NCBI GenBank assembly: GCA_039583875.1
Contig: CM077163.1
Location: 113,593,213 to 113,657,212, forward strand
Direction: 5' to 3'
Source of the DNA: Platanthera guangdongensis
Lineage: Eukaryota > Streptophyta > Magnoliopsida > Asparagales > Orchidaceae
Length of the DNA: 64,000 nucleotides
A model generated the notes under the pieces. It searched no databases and was not told the DNA's origin. It saw only the letters and a list, made by a program, of their open reading frames with translations. The stretch's first letter is position 1, and every line of letters starts with the position of its first letter. Position numbers and translations under genes: made by a program. Shown here piece by piece: positions 1 through 10,524 of this stretch.

Positions 1-2057
1 ATTATAGAAGATTTGTAGAAGGTTTCTCTACCTTGTCCGCGCCATTGACCAAGTTAACGCAGAAGAACGTAGCTTTTGTATGGGATGGTAAGTGTGAGAA
101 GGCTTTTGAGGAACTAAAAATAAGGCTATGTTCGGCTCCAATTTTGTCTTTGCCTACGGAGGGCAGTGAGTATGATATTTATGTGGATGCGTCGCATGTC
201 GGTCTAGGCTACGTTTTGATGCAGGGCGGGAAGGTGATTGCGTATGGGTCGAGGCAGTTAAAGACTCACGAGAGGAACTACCCTACGCATGACCTGGAGT
301 TTGCAGCTGTGATCTATGGATTGAAATTGTGGAGGCATTTGCTATATGGCGCGCAATGCAAGATTTTCACGGATCATAAGAGTCTGAAGTATGTCTTCAC
401 TCAGAAAGAATTGAATCTGCGCCAGCGGCGGTGGTTGGAGTACGTGGCCGACTATGATGTTGAAATTCAGTATCATCCAGGCAAGGCAAATGTGGTGGTT
501 GATGCCCTGAGTCGGAAGTCAGGTAAGATTTTTAATCTTTCCGCCGAGCGTCTAGTGGAAGAGTTTCTGTTGATGGACATTTCTGTGGGAAGCTGTGATT
601 CGCAGAGTAGCATAGCAGTAGCAGAACCTTCGTGGATTACGCTTACGAGACTACATCAGAAGGACGATCCCGATCTTCTGCATTTGTATCTTCGAGCTGA
701 GAAGGGTGAATTACCAGACTTCTCTATAGGTGATGCGGGTACCTTGAAGTACCGTGGCAGGTTTTGCGTCCCCACAGTTGGGGATATCCGGGATATGGTG
801 TGCAGAGATGCCCACGGATCCAGTGTTGCCTACCATCCAGGGTCTACCAAGATGTATCATGATTTAAAACAAATTGCCTGGTGGTACGGGATGAAGAAGG
901 ACATAGCCAGATTTGTTTCAGAGTGTTTCACTTGCAGGCGTGTGAAAGCCGACCATGGGAGGCCTGGTGGCAAGCTGACTCCCTTGGAGATTCCGATGTG
1001 GAAGTGGGAGAGTATCTCGATGGATTTCATTACCGGCTTACCGAGATCGCCTAAGGGGCATGATTCAGTTTGGGTAATTGTAGACAGATTGACGAAGAGC
1101 GCTCATTTCGTGCCATTTAAGATCGATTATCCGATGAGGAAGATAGCCGAGCTGTATCTGGAAGAGGTTGTCAGATTGCATGGTGTACCCGTAAGTATCA
1201 TATCAGATCGAGACTCCAGGTTCACGTCTCGCTTTTGGAAGAGCCTTCAAGAACGGTTGGGTACAGATTTGAGATATTTCACGGCTTATCATCCGCAGAC
1301 CAATGGTCAGACAGAGCGAGTAAATCAGATTGTGGAAGATATGATCCGATGCTATATACTGGACCACGGAGGAGCGTGGGACGAGCGCTTGCGGCTTATG
1401 GAATTCGCATATAACAATAGTTATCAAGAAAGCTTGCAAATGGCTCCTTTTGAAGCTTTGTATGGGAGGCGCTGCAGGACTCCCTTGTTTTGGGCCGAGC
1501 TTGGCGAGGGACCTTTGTTGGGTCCAGAAGCGCTTGAGGAGATGGAGACCGCTGTGAAGCTGATTCGGGAAAATCTTCGGATAGCCCAGGAAAGATATGA
1601 GAAGAACGCCAATCGGCGTAGATCGGACTTAGAATTTGCTGTGGGGGACTCAGTGTTCTTAAAGGTCTCCCCGTTGATTGGAGTCAAGCGGTTTGGCAAG
1701 AATAGGAAGTTGGACCCGAGGTACGTGGGGTCGTTTCCGATTGTTGAGCGGATTGGGGTATCAGCCTACAGGCTGGCTTTGCCCGCAAATTTCCCTGGCG
1801 TACATGATGTCTTTCACGTCAGTCAGCTGCGAAAATGTGTGATGAATGGCAGGCAGGTTTTGGATTCTGTGCCTCAGTTGGAGCCGAATCTTTCTTATAT
1901 GGAGGTGCCTGTTCGTATTTTGGATTCTCAAGTTCGGGCGTTGCGGAAGAAGACTATTCTGATGGTTAACATTTTATGGAGAAATCAAGATGTGGAAAGC
2001 GCGACTTGGGAGTTGGAGTCGGCTATGAGGGAGGCTCACCCTCATCTGTTTCCCTGA
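1..2057 (+). CDS. gypsy A pol polyprotein, C-terminal part (RT end, RNase H, integrase, chromodomain)
   Basis: This is the 3' part of a pol gene, open from base 3 with no start in the window. It would copy element RNA and insert the cDNA. In order it shows the end of the RT thumb, a Ty3-type RNase H (YVDAS, DLEFA and TDHKSLKY hold the D/E/D residues), an integrase HHCC region ending CFTCRRVK, the DDE core ([26 protein letters not shown]) and a C-terminal module (LWRNQDVESATWE) that resembles the chromodomain of Tekay/Del chromoviruses. No stop or shift interrupts about 680 codons. The copy at 57485-60809 is about 95% alike by eye but broken. The stop is a TGA at 2055, about 125 bp before the LTR. 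Confidence 0.9.
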   Translation, partial: YRRFVEGFSTLSAPLTKLTQKNVAFVWDGKCEKAFEELKIRLCSAPILSLPTEGSEYDIYVDASHVGLGYVLMQGGKVIAYGSRQLKTHERNYPTHDLEFAAVIYGLKLWRHLLYGAQCKIFTDHKSLKYVFTQKELNLRQRRWLEYVADYDVEIQYHPGKANVVVDALSRKSGKIFNLSAERLVEEFLLMDISVGSCDSQSSIAVAEPSWITLTRLHQKDDPDLLHLYLRAEKGELPDFSIGDAGTLKYRGRFCVPTVGDIRDMVCRDAHGSSVAYHPGSTKMYHDLKQIAWWYGMKKDIARFVSECFTCRRVKADHGRPGGKLTPLEIPMWKWESISMDFITGLPRSPKGHDSVWVIVDRLTKSAHFVPFKIDYPMRKIAELYLEEVVRLHGVPVSIISDRDSRFTSRFWKSLQERLGTDLRYFTAYHPQTNGQTERVNQIVEDMIRCYILDHGGAWDERLRLMEFAYNNSYQESLQMAPFEALYGRRCRTPLFWAELGEGPLLGPEALEEMETAVKLIRENLRIAQERYEKNANRRRSDLEFAVGDSVFLKVSPLIGVKRFGKNRKLDPRYVGSFPIVERIGVSAYRLALPANFPGVHDVFHVSQLRKCVMNGRQVLDSVPQLEPNLSYMEVPVRILDSQVRALRKKTILMVNILWRNQDVESATWELESAMREAHPHLFP

Positions 2058-2579
2058 TCTTGTGATTGGTATGTTCTATTTTGTTGTTTATTTAACCCTT
2101 TCCCGGCTTTTTCTCTCTCCTTCTTTATAGGAGTGTTGTGAGTAAAGTTTCGGGGCGAAACTTTCTTTTAGGGGGAGTGGTTGTAACGCCCCCGGTTTTT
2201 CTGTGCTTCGTTTGATCTATGGCTGGCGTTACGATGGCGTATTTCTGGCTTTTTGCCGTTGTAGAGCGTGGTCTTAGCTCTTAGGGTTCCCTGTGTAGCT
2301 TGTTTGTAGCCTGTTAGCAAGATTCCCCAGCTAGCCGGAGTCCGTTTGATGACTCGGTTGGGCCTCTTAGGGAATGCTTGTGTTTTGGCTTCAGGAGGTG
2401 TTATCCCGGGTTTTGTTCGTCGAATGCTAATTTCGACTTCGTAGTTGCGTTCGTAGCGTGGGTTTTTAGCTGCGGCGTAAATTTCGTCTTTTTCCGAGAA
2501 GTTTCGGGTTTCGGGTTGTTTTGATATTGGGTGTATATAGTAATTATTATGTATTGTTGTTTATCATTATTACTGCTGA

Positions 2580-2587
2580 TATATATA
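2580..2587 (+). promoter_or_regulatory. TATA-like box in the LTR of A
   Basis: TATATATA lies about 400 bp into the LTR and is kept, with its flanks (CTGATATATATAGTC), at 61271-61278 in A2, whose surroundings have diverged. This is the best candidate for the core promoter; no start site can be read from sequence. Confidence 0.5.
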
Positions 2588-3168
2588 GTCTTTGGTCAGA
2601 TTAGGGATGGGTTCCTTCTTGGTTCTTTTCCTGTTTCTTTGTTTGGAGGAAGCCATCGCCTGTACGAGAGGAGAGGAAGAGCTCTGCCAGACTACCCTAG
2701 CCTTGGGACGCCGTTTTTCTGGAGATTTAGCGGTCGGGTTTCGGTTTCGAGGGTGGATCTGGACTGCCCCCGCCGGGATCTGCCTTCTTTCTGCTCCTCA
2801 GCTTGCTGCCCTGCAGCCAGATCCGCAAGCGGGGGAGGCCGCCGACCGAGTTCCTGGTATTGAGGCAAGCGATGTACCCTCATCCTTGCCTTAGTTGATC
2901 TTTGCTTTCTTTTGATTTAATTGTTTATCTCTTTCTTGTTTGGATTTTAGGTGTAAGCTAGGGCTTGTTCCCGATCATACCGTAGTTAGTGTAGAAGGTT
3001 CCAGTTAATCTCAGTTTTCCTGAGGGATTGCGTCTATTAGGGGCAGATTTGGTTCGGTCTAGGTCGAGTAGTGACCATTGCCGATGGAGGTCGTACTCGA
3101 GAGAGAAGAGAGTTTCCCCGTTCTCGTTTTTGGTCGTTTGCTGGATCTGGCTCCTGTAGCCAGCTGGG

Positions 3169-3568
3169 GTGTCGACACTGTTGTGTCGACACCGACCAGT
3201 CTTGGTGTCGACACTTGGTGTCGACACCAGCAGTGGCAGTGTCGACACAAGGTGTCGACACCGGCTGCAGTGGTGTCGACACTTGGTGTCGACACCAGCA
3301 GTGGCAGTGTCGACACAAGGTGTCGACACCGGCTGCAGTGGTGTCGACACTTTGTGTCGACACCAGCAGTGGCAGTGTCGACACTTGGTGTCGACACCAG
3401 CAGTGGCAGTGTCGACACTTGGTGTCGACACCAGCCGCGGCAGTGTCGACACCTTGTGTCGACACCGGCCGCTGTAGTGTCGACACTTGGTGTCGACACC
3501 GGCCGTTGTTGTTTCGACACCTTGTGTCGACACCGGCTTGTCGAGATGTCGACACATCGTGTCGACAC
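3169..3568 (+). repeat. Tandem array of GTGTCGACAC palindromes in the LTR of A
   Basis: About 23 copies of the self-complementary 10-mer GTGTCGACAC (most perfect) are arranged in pairs. Steps of about 13 and 22 bp alternate, giving a dimer of about 35 bp. The spacers are of two kinds (TTG/AAG and CAGCAGTGGCA/CGGCTGCAGTG). Because the unit is symmetrical, long reading frames appear on both strands with CRH/VST/VDT repeats; these are by-products. Confidence 0.9.
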
Positions 3569-4953
3569 TGGTGCTGCGCTTGTTTTGGGCTCAGGTAGAC
3601 TCGGGGTTGGTTCGGGTTAGGCGTGCAAGGCCGTGTCGGTTGGACCCGACGTTTTGTCTTGGGTTCGTGTGTTTCTTAGGATTGTTAGATTGACTTTTTT
3701 TTCCCTAGGGGGGGGGTGCTTTGGGTGTTCGGCTAATTTCTGCATGCCGACTCTTGGGTCGTGGCAGGTGGTGGAGTTTTGGTGGCCTCTAGAGGGGTGG
3801 TTTTATGTGGAGAGCTGTGGTCACTGCCTTTTGCCCCGGTTTGGTTTGGTGTGTGTGGGACCCTAAAGCTGCCACTGTTTGACCCCTTAGCCCTTTTTGG
3901 GTCTGATCCTAGTTATGTAATCAGACCCATGTTTGACCACTGCCACTTACCCACGTGTTAGGACTGTTAGTCCCTTTCCTGTTTATGCTTCCTTTCTTTT
4001 GGCATATGTATATGTCTTGCTGCTGTTGCAGGCTCTCTCTTGGTAAGGCACATTGGTTTTATTGCTCGCACTTGGTGTGCTCTGCGGTGTTTTATACTGT
4101 ACTCTTTTCCTTCTATCATTCACTTTTTCTTTTACTTGTAGCAGTTGTTGCCGGGTTGGTACCCCTTCATCTTATTGCTCATTAACCTATTGCTCTATTT
4201 ACTTTGGATTGTTTCCTTGCTGAGGTGTTCTTTTCTTGAATGCCTCAGGTCCAGGTTGTAGCCAGTTCAGCGGCTAGTTCTTTTGGAGGGGCTTGTTGGT
4301 GGCCTCTAGGGTAGCTGAGATTTCTGATCCCCGTTTGTTGTGAGGTAGTTCTTTACTCTTCTGTATAGACATACATACTCGCCAGTGGGTTCGTGTCAGG
4401 TTGTTGGCGCCCACTGGTGGCTTTTTGTGATGCTGAATATGAATTTAAACTGCTGTGTTTGCCTATTTGAGGTTGGTTACTTGCTTCTGGGAAGGATTTA
4501 TGCTAGGTTGCATGATAGATATTTTAAACCCTAAAAGTATTAAGATATGTACTTCATGCATAACATGTTTTCTAAAACAAAGACACTACTTTTCCTCAGT
4601 GTAAAACACTATCTTTTTATACCTACTACATTCACCTTAGGGTCGTGCACGCATAAGTCGTCCCCCGGGGACACTTCTGCTCTTTCAGGGCGTCAATTTA
4701 TTGAACCAAAGTATTTTCTGCTACGTATAAATATAGTTTTAACTGTGGACTAGCTGATCCACCGAGCCGAGGGATACGGCCATTCAACATAACTGATTTT
4801 CTTTCATACTTAATTAACCATTTTCCTTAAAATCTAACGTTTGGAGTTTTGCCTGAGTGTGTGCAGTTATCCCCCGCACGACGTGGCATCACGGCGCGTG
4901 TTTTCTCCTACTCTGATACGATTTTTACCGTTGAGAAAATGCGGGTTGTGACA

Positions 4954-7829
4954 CCATGGTCACTTCTTATTTTGACCACTGTACTATTTACTTCATTCTG
5001 AATTTGTCTAACAAAGCTATAGAAGACATTGGGTGTTTCAGATTTCTGTCTAAGGAAGAACACCCAGGAAAACCTTGAGTAGTCATCTACAACTACAAAG
5101 GTATAAACTTTCCTACCTAGGCTGTGAACTGGCATTGGACCAAAGAGATCCATATGCAAGAGGTATAAACACCTCACAGCATCTTTGTTTTCAATGCTTC
5201 TAAAGGTGGATCTAGTCTGCTTGCCCTTTTGACAAGCTGAGCAAATACCATCTTTAATACACTTAACTTGAGGACCATTCCTCACTAACTCTTTGCTAAA
5301 GAGTTTGCCAATTGTCTTGTAGTTTAGATGGGCTAGCCTCTTGTGCCATTTGACATAATGAGAGATTGTCTCATCAGCTACAAGACATACTGGAGAACCA
5401 TTGTTCTCAACCATAGTGTCTAAGCAATAGACATTCCTTTTTCTATACCCAGTCAAAATGATCTCTTGATCATTTGACCTCCTGATATGACAACCATCTT
5501 TCACAAATGAGATGTCATATCCTACATCACTCAATTGACTTATACTAATAAGGTTATGTTTCAAACCTTTAACATAGGCCACTTGAGTAATTGTAATATA
5601 GGAGTTAGATATGTTACCAAAACCCTTGATGATCCCTTTTTCAGATCCACCAAAGGTGACTTTTGGACCATCCTTTATAGGTGTGTAGTCCTTTAGTAAA
5701 CCCCTTGTTCCAGTCATATGTCTGGAACATCCACTGTCCAAGTACCATATTGGGGCATGGCCACTTGGACTGACCTGCAAAATAGATTAGTGAACCTTAG
5801 AACCCAAAGAATTCTTGGGTCCTTGGTACTGGTTAGTTTGCATCCTAACAAAGCTACCTGCAGGTTTTCCAACAGGCAGTTTGCTACTCACTTTGGCACT
5901 AGCATTGTGCCAACAGTCCATTGCAAAGTGGCCTACCTTGCCACAGCACCAACACTCAAACTTATTGTACCTTTGCTTAGGTACTGTCTTTGTTGTTTTA
6001 TCTACAGCTGACTTGTTGAGAGTTGGGGCTTTGCCCTTGGACTTGGACTTGGACTGAACAGTCCTAGCAGGTCTTGTAAATCCCAGTCCAGCTTTACCTT
6101 TGTGATGAACAAATTCATCAATTATGGGTAAAACAGACTTTGGTTTAGAAAACCTAGCAACTAAGTCTTTCTCCTTCTGAAGATTAATCTCCAGACTCTT
6201 GATTTGATCATTCTTAAATGATATAGTCCCCATCTGAATCACAGTTATGTGCTTCAGTCTGGCTATCTCATTAAGCTTTTGATCAAATAACTTCTCAAAA
6301 TCAGTTGCAGCAGCTTTGAGATTAGCAATTTCCTTTGCCTGACTTTTGGCTAGGGACTTGCTCTTCTTATAAGCTTGCTACAGAACCTTATATTCATCTA
6401 TCAACTGATGAATATCCTCTTCAGACTCAGATGCACTCTCATCACTTGATGATGATGAATCTGATTCTGTACTGGCACAAGAAATTGAACTAAAAGAACA
6501 ATGTTGTACCTTACTAGGTCCTGGCTGTTCCAGGATTTTGTCACTTTCTGTCAATGCCATTAGACCTTGGCATTGACTGTCCTCTTGTTCGTATATAGAA
6601 TTCATAATCTGCATGAACTCTTATTCTTCTTCCTCAGCAAACAGTCCTATATATGCCTCAGCATCTGACTCAGTTTCTGATGAAGATAAATCTGACAGGC
6701 TCTTGTCCTTTTTGGCAACAAAAGACTTTTCTTTCTTCCCCTTGTATTGATTCCTTTTCTTGTCACTAGACTCCTTCCTCTTCTCTGGACAGTCTGCAAT
6801 GACATGGCCTTGTCTATTATAGCAATATCATACTATCTTTGAAAGTGTTGCTTTGCTAGACTTGGTATTTTTCCTGTCTTTCTTTGAAGACTTTTTATTC
6901 TGATAATAGTCTTCCTTTCCCTGTGAAGTAGATGGCCTTGTCCTCCACTGTTTCTTTTTTAAGAACTTCTGGAAATGACTTGTGAAGGCAGCAAAGTCCT
7001 CATCACTTTCACTGCTTTCAGATTTTCTGCTGACTGACTCATCTGACTCAGATTCAGCTACTTTTGGTGGTGGAGAAGGTGAATTACTTCTATACTTTCT
7101 GGGGACTTGTGTTTTGAAGGCCACTGTCCTTTCTTTATGTTCACTTCTTGTAGATTTCTCCTCTTCTTTCCTCATCATTAACTGCATTTCATAGGACAGC
7201 AGTTTGCCAAACAGTGTTGGAGGAGTAATTTCTGCCAACTTTGCCATTTCCCTAATGGCACAGATCTTGGTGTCTCAGTCTTTTGTTAGGGACCTTAGAA
7301 ACTTATCATTGAGTTCATAATTACTGAACTCTCTGCCATAGAACATGAGTTCATTCACAATCCTGTAGAACTTCTTATAGCACTCAGTTATGCTATCAGC
7401 TTTTCCTTGTCTAAAACTTTCATATTCTTGATTGAGCAAGGATTTTCTGTCTTGCCTCACTTCTTCAGAACCCTCCATGTACACAATAAGAGTGTCCTGC
7501 ATTTCTTTAGCTGTCTTACAGTGTATCAGATTCTGAAAAGTTGCATCATCTATGTCACTCACTATAATGTTCTGAGCCCTCTTATCCATAGTGGCTAGAA
7601 CAATTTCATCCTTTGTCATTTCAGAGAAATTCTTAGGTGTTCTCTGATTTGCATCTAAGACTGACACCTTCATGGGCACATATGGCCCTTCCTTCACTGT
7701 GATATATATCCTAGGGTCTGAGGCTTCCATAAACAGTCTCACCCTTTCCTTCCAGATTCCAAAGATCTCTTTTCTACATATGGGTAGCTTCATGGATCCC
7801 AATTCCTTATGATTCTCAGTGGAACTCAT
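4954..7829 (-). pseudogene. copia B gag-protease-integrase, broken
   Basis: The ATG at 7829 opens a gag with the UBN2/DUF4219-type N-terminal region (WKERVRLFM, CKTAKEM, ELNDKFLRSL), then an acidic Ser-rich linker and a zinc knuckle CWCCGKVGHFAMDC near 5930. An upstream knuckle near 6810 is degraded to CYNRQGHVIADC. Protease [13 protein letters not shown] and an integrase HHCC region (HKRLAHL, CSACQKGKQ) follow, with the first two integrase Asp motifs ([13 protein letters not shown]) before the break at 4954. Five in-frame stops (7275, 6828, 6621, 6378, 5787) all lie in one frame with no shift, so decay is by point mutation. One of them may be the natural gag/pol stop. Confidence 0.85.
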
Positions 7830-7922
7830 GGTTCTTAATTTTCTTGATTCTGTAAAGTGACTTACACTGAATCTGCCAACAGGATCTACTCAGACGGTTA
7901 TGTCCCTTTTTGAGTAACCTCC

Positions 7923-7933
7923 CTCTGATACCA
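7923..7933 (-). promoter_or_regulatory. Primer binding site of copia B
   Basis: On the minus strand, two bases after the LTR, TGGTATCAGAG matches the 3' end complement of initiator tRNA-Met, the usual plant copia primer. Confidence 0.85.
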
Positions 7934-8788
7934 CTTGAAAGATATTGTACCTAAACACCTAGAGGGGGGGGTGAATAGGTGACTTGAATCTTTTTTGACT
8001 TTTATGGCAGAATACAGAATCTAACACAGAATTCTAGCTACTTTATCACAGCAATCACACAGTTATCACAGAATATCACAGCACACAGTAGACCCACAAT
8101 TTTATAGTGGTTCCCCAAGGTTTGGGTACATCCACTTTCCCCCTTCGCCTATCTAGCAGTGTACTAGATTCGGCAAACTCCTCCACTATCTCAGAGCCCA
8201 AAACAGGCTCCTACACCTCAGGCCAAGGCCCTACAACTCAGTTTCTTCACAAAGCCTACACTCAGCCACAAAGGCCTACACTCAGCCACCAAGGCCTACA
8301 CTCAGCCACCAAGGCCTATACTCAGAGATTTCAATCTCTTACACTCAGGCACTCAAGCCCTACACTCAGCCTTTATAATTACAGGCTTACAACACTCAGA
8401 TCCCTAAGGATCCTACAAGATAAAATGAATACAATAATATTAACTCGGCAACTCAGAGACAAGAGAGGAGAGTTGTGAGTTTCTTGATGAGTTCTTGGAA
8501 GAACTCAACTGAAATCAATCTGACTTGGCTTTCTTCAAAGCTTCTTGAATGTAGAACTCAATAAGATTGACCCCTTCTGCAATTGATCCTTGATCTCTGC
8601 TACTTAAGATTCAGAATAAATCTGAACCCTTCTTCTCAGCCTGGTTCCAACGGCTGATTTCTTGGATGGAGCTCTCTCTCTCTCCAACTTCTTAGATCTG
8701 CACTTGATTCTTCAAGGAATAGCTAGATCTTCTTTGTTAATTACTTGATCAATAATCTGAACAACTTGTTCTGTAGACAGTGTAAGCC

Positions 8789-8796
8789 TATTTATA
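8789..8796 (-). promoter_or_regulatory. TATA box in the LTR of copia B
   Basis: TATAAATA on the minus strand (context GGCCTATAAATAGGCT) lies between the palindrome array upstream and the gag leader downstream, the position expected for the LTR promoter. Confidence 0.6.
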
Positions 8797-8930
8797 GGCC
8801 TTCTTCATGGTAACCGGCTGGTCCGGTTCATAATTGAATTCTGACAACTCTGACAGGTGCAGTAGACCGGCTGGAATGGCAGATGTCAAGTCATCCAGTC
8901 AGTTCTTGAAAATTCTGTAACTGTCTGAAA

Positions 8931-9723
8931 GTGTCGAGACTTTCTGTCTTTAAGTGTCGACACTTATAGACCAAGTGTCGACACATGTTGTCTAAGTGTC
9001 GACACTAGCCTACAAGGTGTCGACACAACTCCTTGTGTTGTAGATTTTATATCTCGACACTGCTTCTTCTTCATGTGTCGACATTGAAATTGAGTGTCGA
9101 CACAAGTATTTGTACTTCAGTATTTTGCTGAATTCTTCTAAGTGTCGACACAACACCTTTGTGTCGACACATCTTCATGTGTTGAATCTGTTAAGTGTCG
9201 ACACAGCTTCTTGGTGTCGACACATGTCTTCTTCTGTCGAGACTCTGGCTGAGTGTCGACACAACTCCTTAGTGTCGACACTTGTACTTAGAATATTCTT
9301 GAACTTTGTTGATCTTTGCTAAGTGTCGAGTCTTCAGCTAAGTGTCGACACATTCTTTCTTGTGTCGACACTTTCTTCAAGTGTTGACTCTTCTGCTGAG
9401 TGTCGACACATTGTTCTGGGTGTCGACACTTATACTTAGTCTCTGCAGTCTTTTGCTGAGTGTCGACACAGCCTCCTAGTGTCGACACTTTCTGATGTAG
9501 ACACAGTTCTTCTGAGTGTCGACACTGCTGTTAAGTGTCGACACTGCTTCACTGCACTTTTCTTCACTGAGTGTCGACACAGCTCCTTGTGTCGACACTT
9601 TCTGTCTGGTGTCGACTCAGCATCCCTGGTGTCGACACAAATACTCCAAGTGTCCACACTGCTTGTCTGGGTGTCGACACAAGTCTTCTTAAGTGTCGAC
9701 ACTTTCTATCTGGGTGTCGACAC
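8931..9723 (-). repeat. GTGTCGACAC palindrome array in the LTR of copia B
   Basis: Over about 790 bp there are more than 20 perfect or one-mismatch copies of GTGTCGACAC, spaced about 17-25 bp apart in variable, pyrimidine-rich spacers (CTTCTT, CTCCTT). It lies just upstream of the TATA box on the element's own strand. Unlike the array in A, spacers are not clean tandem copies. Variants (GTGTCGAGAC, GTGTTGACTC) look like decay of the same core. Confidence 0.9.
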
Positions 9724-9977
9724 ATGGACTTAGAAACTTTTTCTTCTTTCCTGTAAATACTTAGCCTGCACAAGTAAACTCAAAACACATCAAATACATT
9801 TTGATGTATATCATTGAGTTGGGTGAGGCTTCTTCAAATCAGGTACATTTGAACCAATGTACCCAATAGAATAGACATGTAAGCAAATATAAGCAATAAT
9901 GGATCTCAAGTGTAGTGCTGAGACGATAAAACTGGCCCAGATGAGTCCAAAAATAAGTGTAAAATGTGGACTCATCA

Positions 9978-10463
9978 TCTGCCAACAGCCAAACTCCGTT
10001 GTTTTGAAGGGTTATGGGCAGACCAGCGGGGGCGAAACAGTAAAAAGTACCTCACACATCTAGGTGAGCTGAGGGTCTTGATCACCTCGGCTGGTCCTGC
10101 TCGCCTGCTATTGCCGAGCTCCATTACGAGGGCGCGAGCTGGCACGGTGAGCTCGCTCATCCCTTGGTCGCCATCAGTTGTCCTGGGCCAGCTCGGCGAA
10201 TGCCGAGCTCGGGGTCGACGAAGGCTGATCTCTGGTCGACAAATGCCGAGCTCGGGCTCGGCTTCTCAACTGCCGAGCTCGCCCACCATCTTCTGCCCGA
10301 TCAGTCTAGTTCCTGGCGACCTTGCTCACCCGACACAGGGTTGTACATAATCCCCGCTCTTTTTGAGCTTGGCAAAGCTCGGAAAGAAACATCCAACCCT
10401 AAGTGTGCGGTGAGCGCAGGGTGGCGAGTTGGAGGGAATCTTTGGGTGGTCTCCACCTGCGGC
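9978..10463. other. GC-rich non-coding stretch before the antisense cassette
   Basis: No gene is visible. GCCGAGCTC/GCCGAGCTCG recurs (near 10113, 10202, 10243, 10270) and again near 11106 and 12670. It probably contains part of the 3' LTR or 3' untranslated DNA of gypsy C, but no paired LTR is available to prove it. Confidence 0.4.
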
Positions 10464-10473
10464 TATATATATA
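10464..10473 (+). promoter_or_regulatory. TATA box upstream of antisense gene 1
   Basis: TATATATATA, in the context GGCTATATATATACC, lies about 50 bp before the ATG at 10525, leaving a short leader. The strand is opposite to gypsy C. Confidence 0.5.
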
Positions 10474-10524
10474 CCTGCATACCTGCTTGGCTCTTGCCCT
10501 TCCCTTTGCTCTAACGCTGCCAAG

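Larger units (their letters stand above)
1..4953 (+). mobile_element. Ty3/gypsy chromovirus A (Tekay/Del-like), 3' part
   Basis: The window opens inside the polyprotein of a chromovirus-type Ty3/gypsy retrotransposon and runs through its polypurine tract and full 3' LTR. The right end at 4953 (terminal CA) abuts the integrase codons of a minus-strand copia element, which reads on from 4954, so A was probably inserted into copia B. The 5' half of A, and so the matching target duplication (4954-4958 is CCATG), lies left of the window. A second, more damaged copy (A2) occupies 44359-61731 and supports the boundaries. The Tekay/Del assignment rests on domain order and the C-terminal chromodomain-like tail and is an inference. 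Confidence 0.85.
2182..4953 (+). repeat. 3' LTR of gypsy A
   Basis: It starts TGTAACGCCC directly after a polypurine tract (TAGGGGGAGTGGTT) and ends GGTTGTGACA, about 2772 bp long. The start is confirmed by A2 (60934, same tract and same start). The end is placed by the abrupt switch to copia integrase codons at 4954. It contains a TATA-like site and a tandem palindrome array; short open frames within it are not conserved genes. Confidence 0.85.
4954..9977 (-). mobile_element. Ty1/copia element B (Sirevirus-like), 5' part
   Basis: Reading on the minus strand: a 5' LTR (about 9977 to 7936), a tRNA-iMet primer site, gag, then protease and the first half of integrase, cut at 4954 by element A. 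RT and RNase H would lie on the far side of A, left of the window. The long gag with an acidic, Ser-rich middle and the long palindrome-rich LTR resemble Sireviruses and the related element D. The outer boundary near 9977 is judged from the TG/CA rule only, without a target duplication. Confidence 0.75.
7936..9977 (-). repeat. 5' LTR of copia B
   Basis: On the minus strand this LTR begins near 9977 (TGATGAGTCC) and ends CTTTCA at 7936, next to the primer site. The length is about 2042 bp. The inner edge is firm; the outer edge is uncertain by tens of bases because the other LTR is outside the window. It holds a TATA box and a palindrome array. Confidence 0.7.

Noticed and set aside
3169..3568. 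CRISPR-like pattern of repeats and spacers
   Set aside because: The repeats are 10-bp palindromes with duplicated spacers inside a plant LTR; there are no cas genes and no leader.
2958..3620. Several overlapping long ORFs on both strands with CRH/VSTP/GVDT repeats
   Set aside because: They are translations of the palindrome array in the LTR of A. The symmetry and period keep all frames open; no domain or start context supports a protein.
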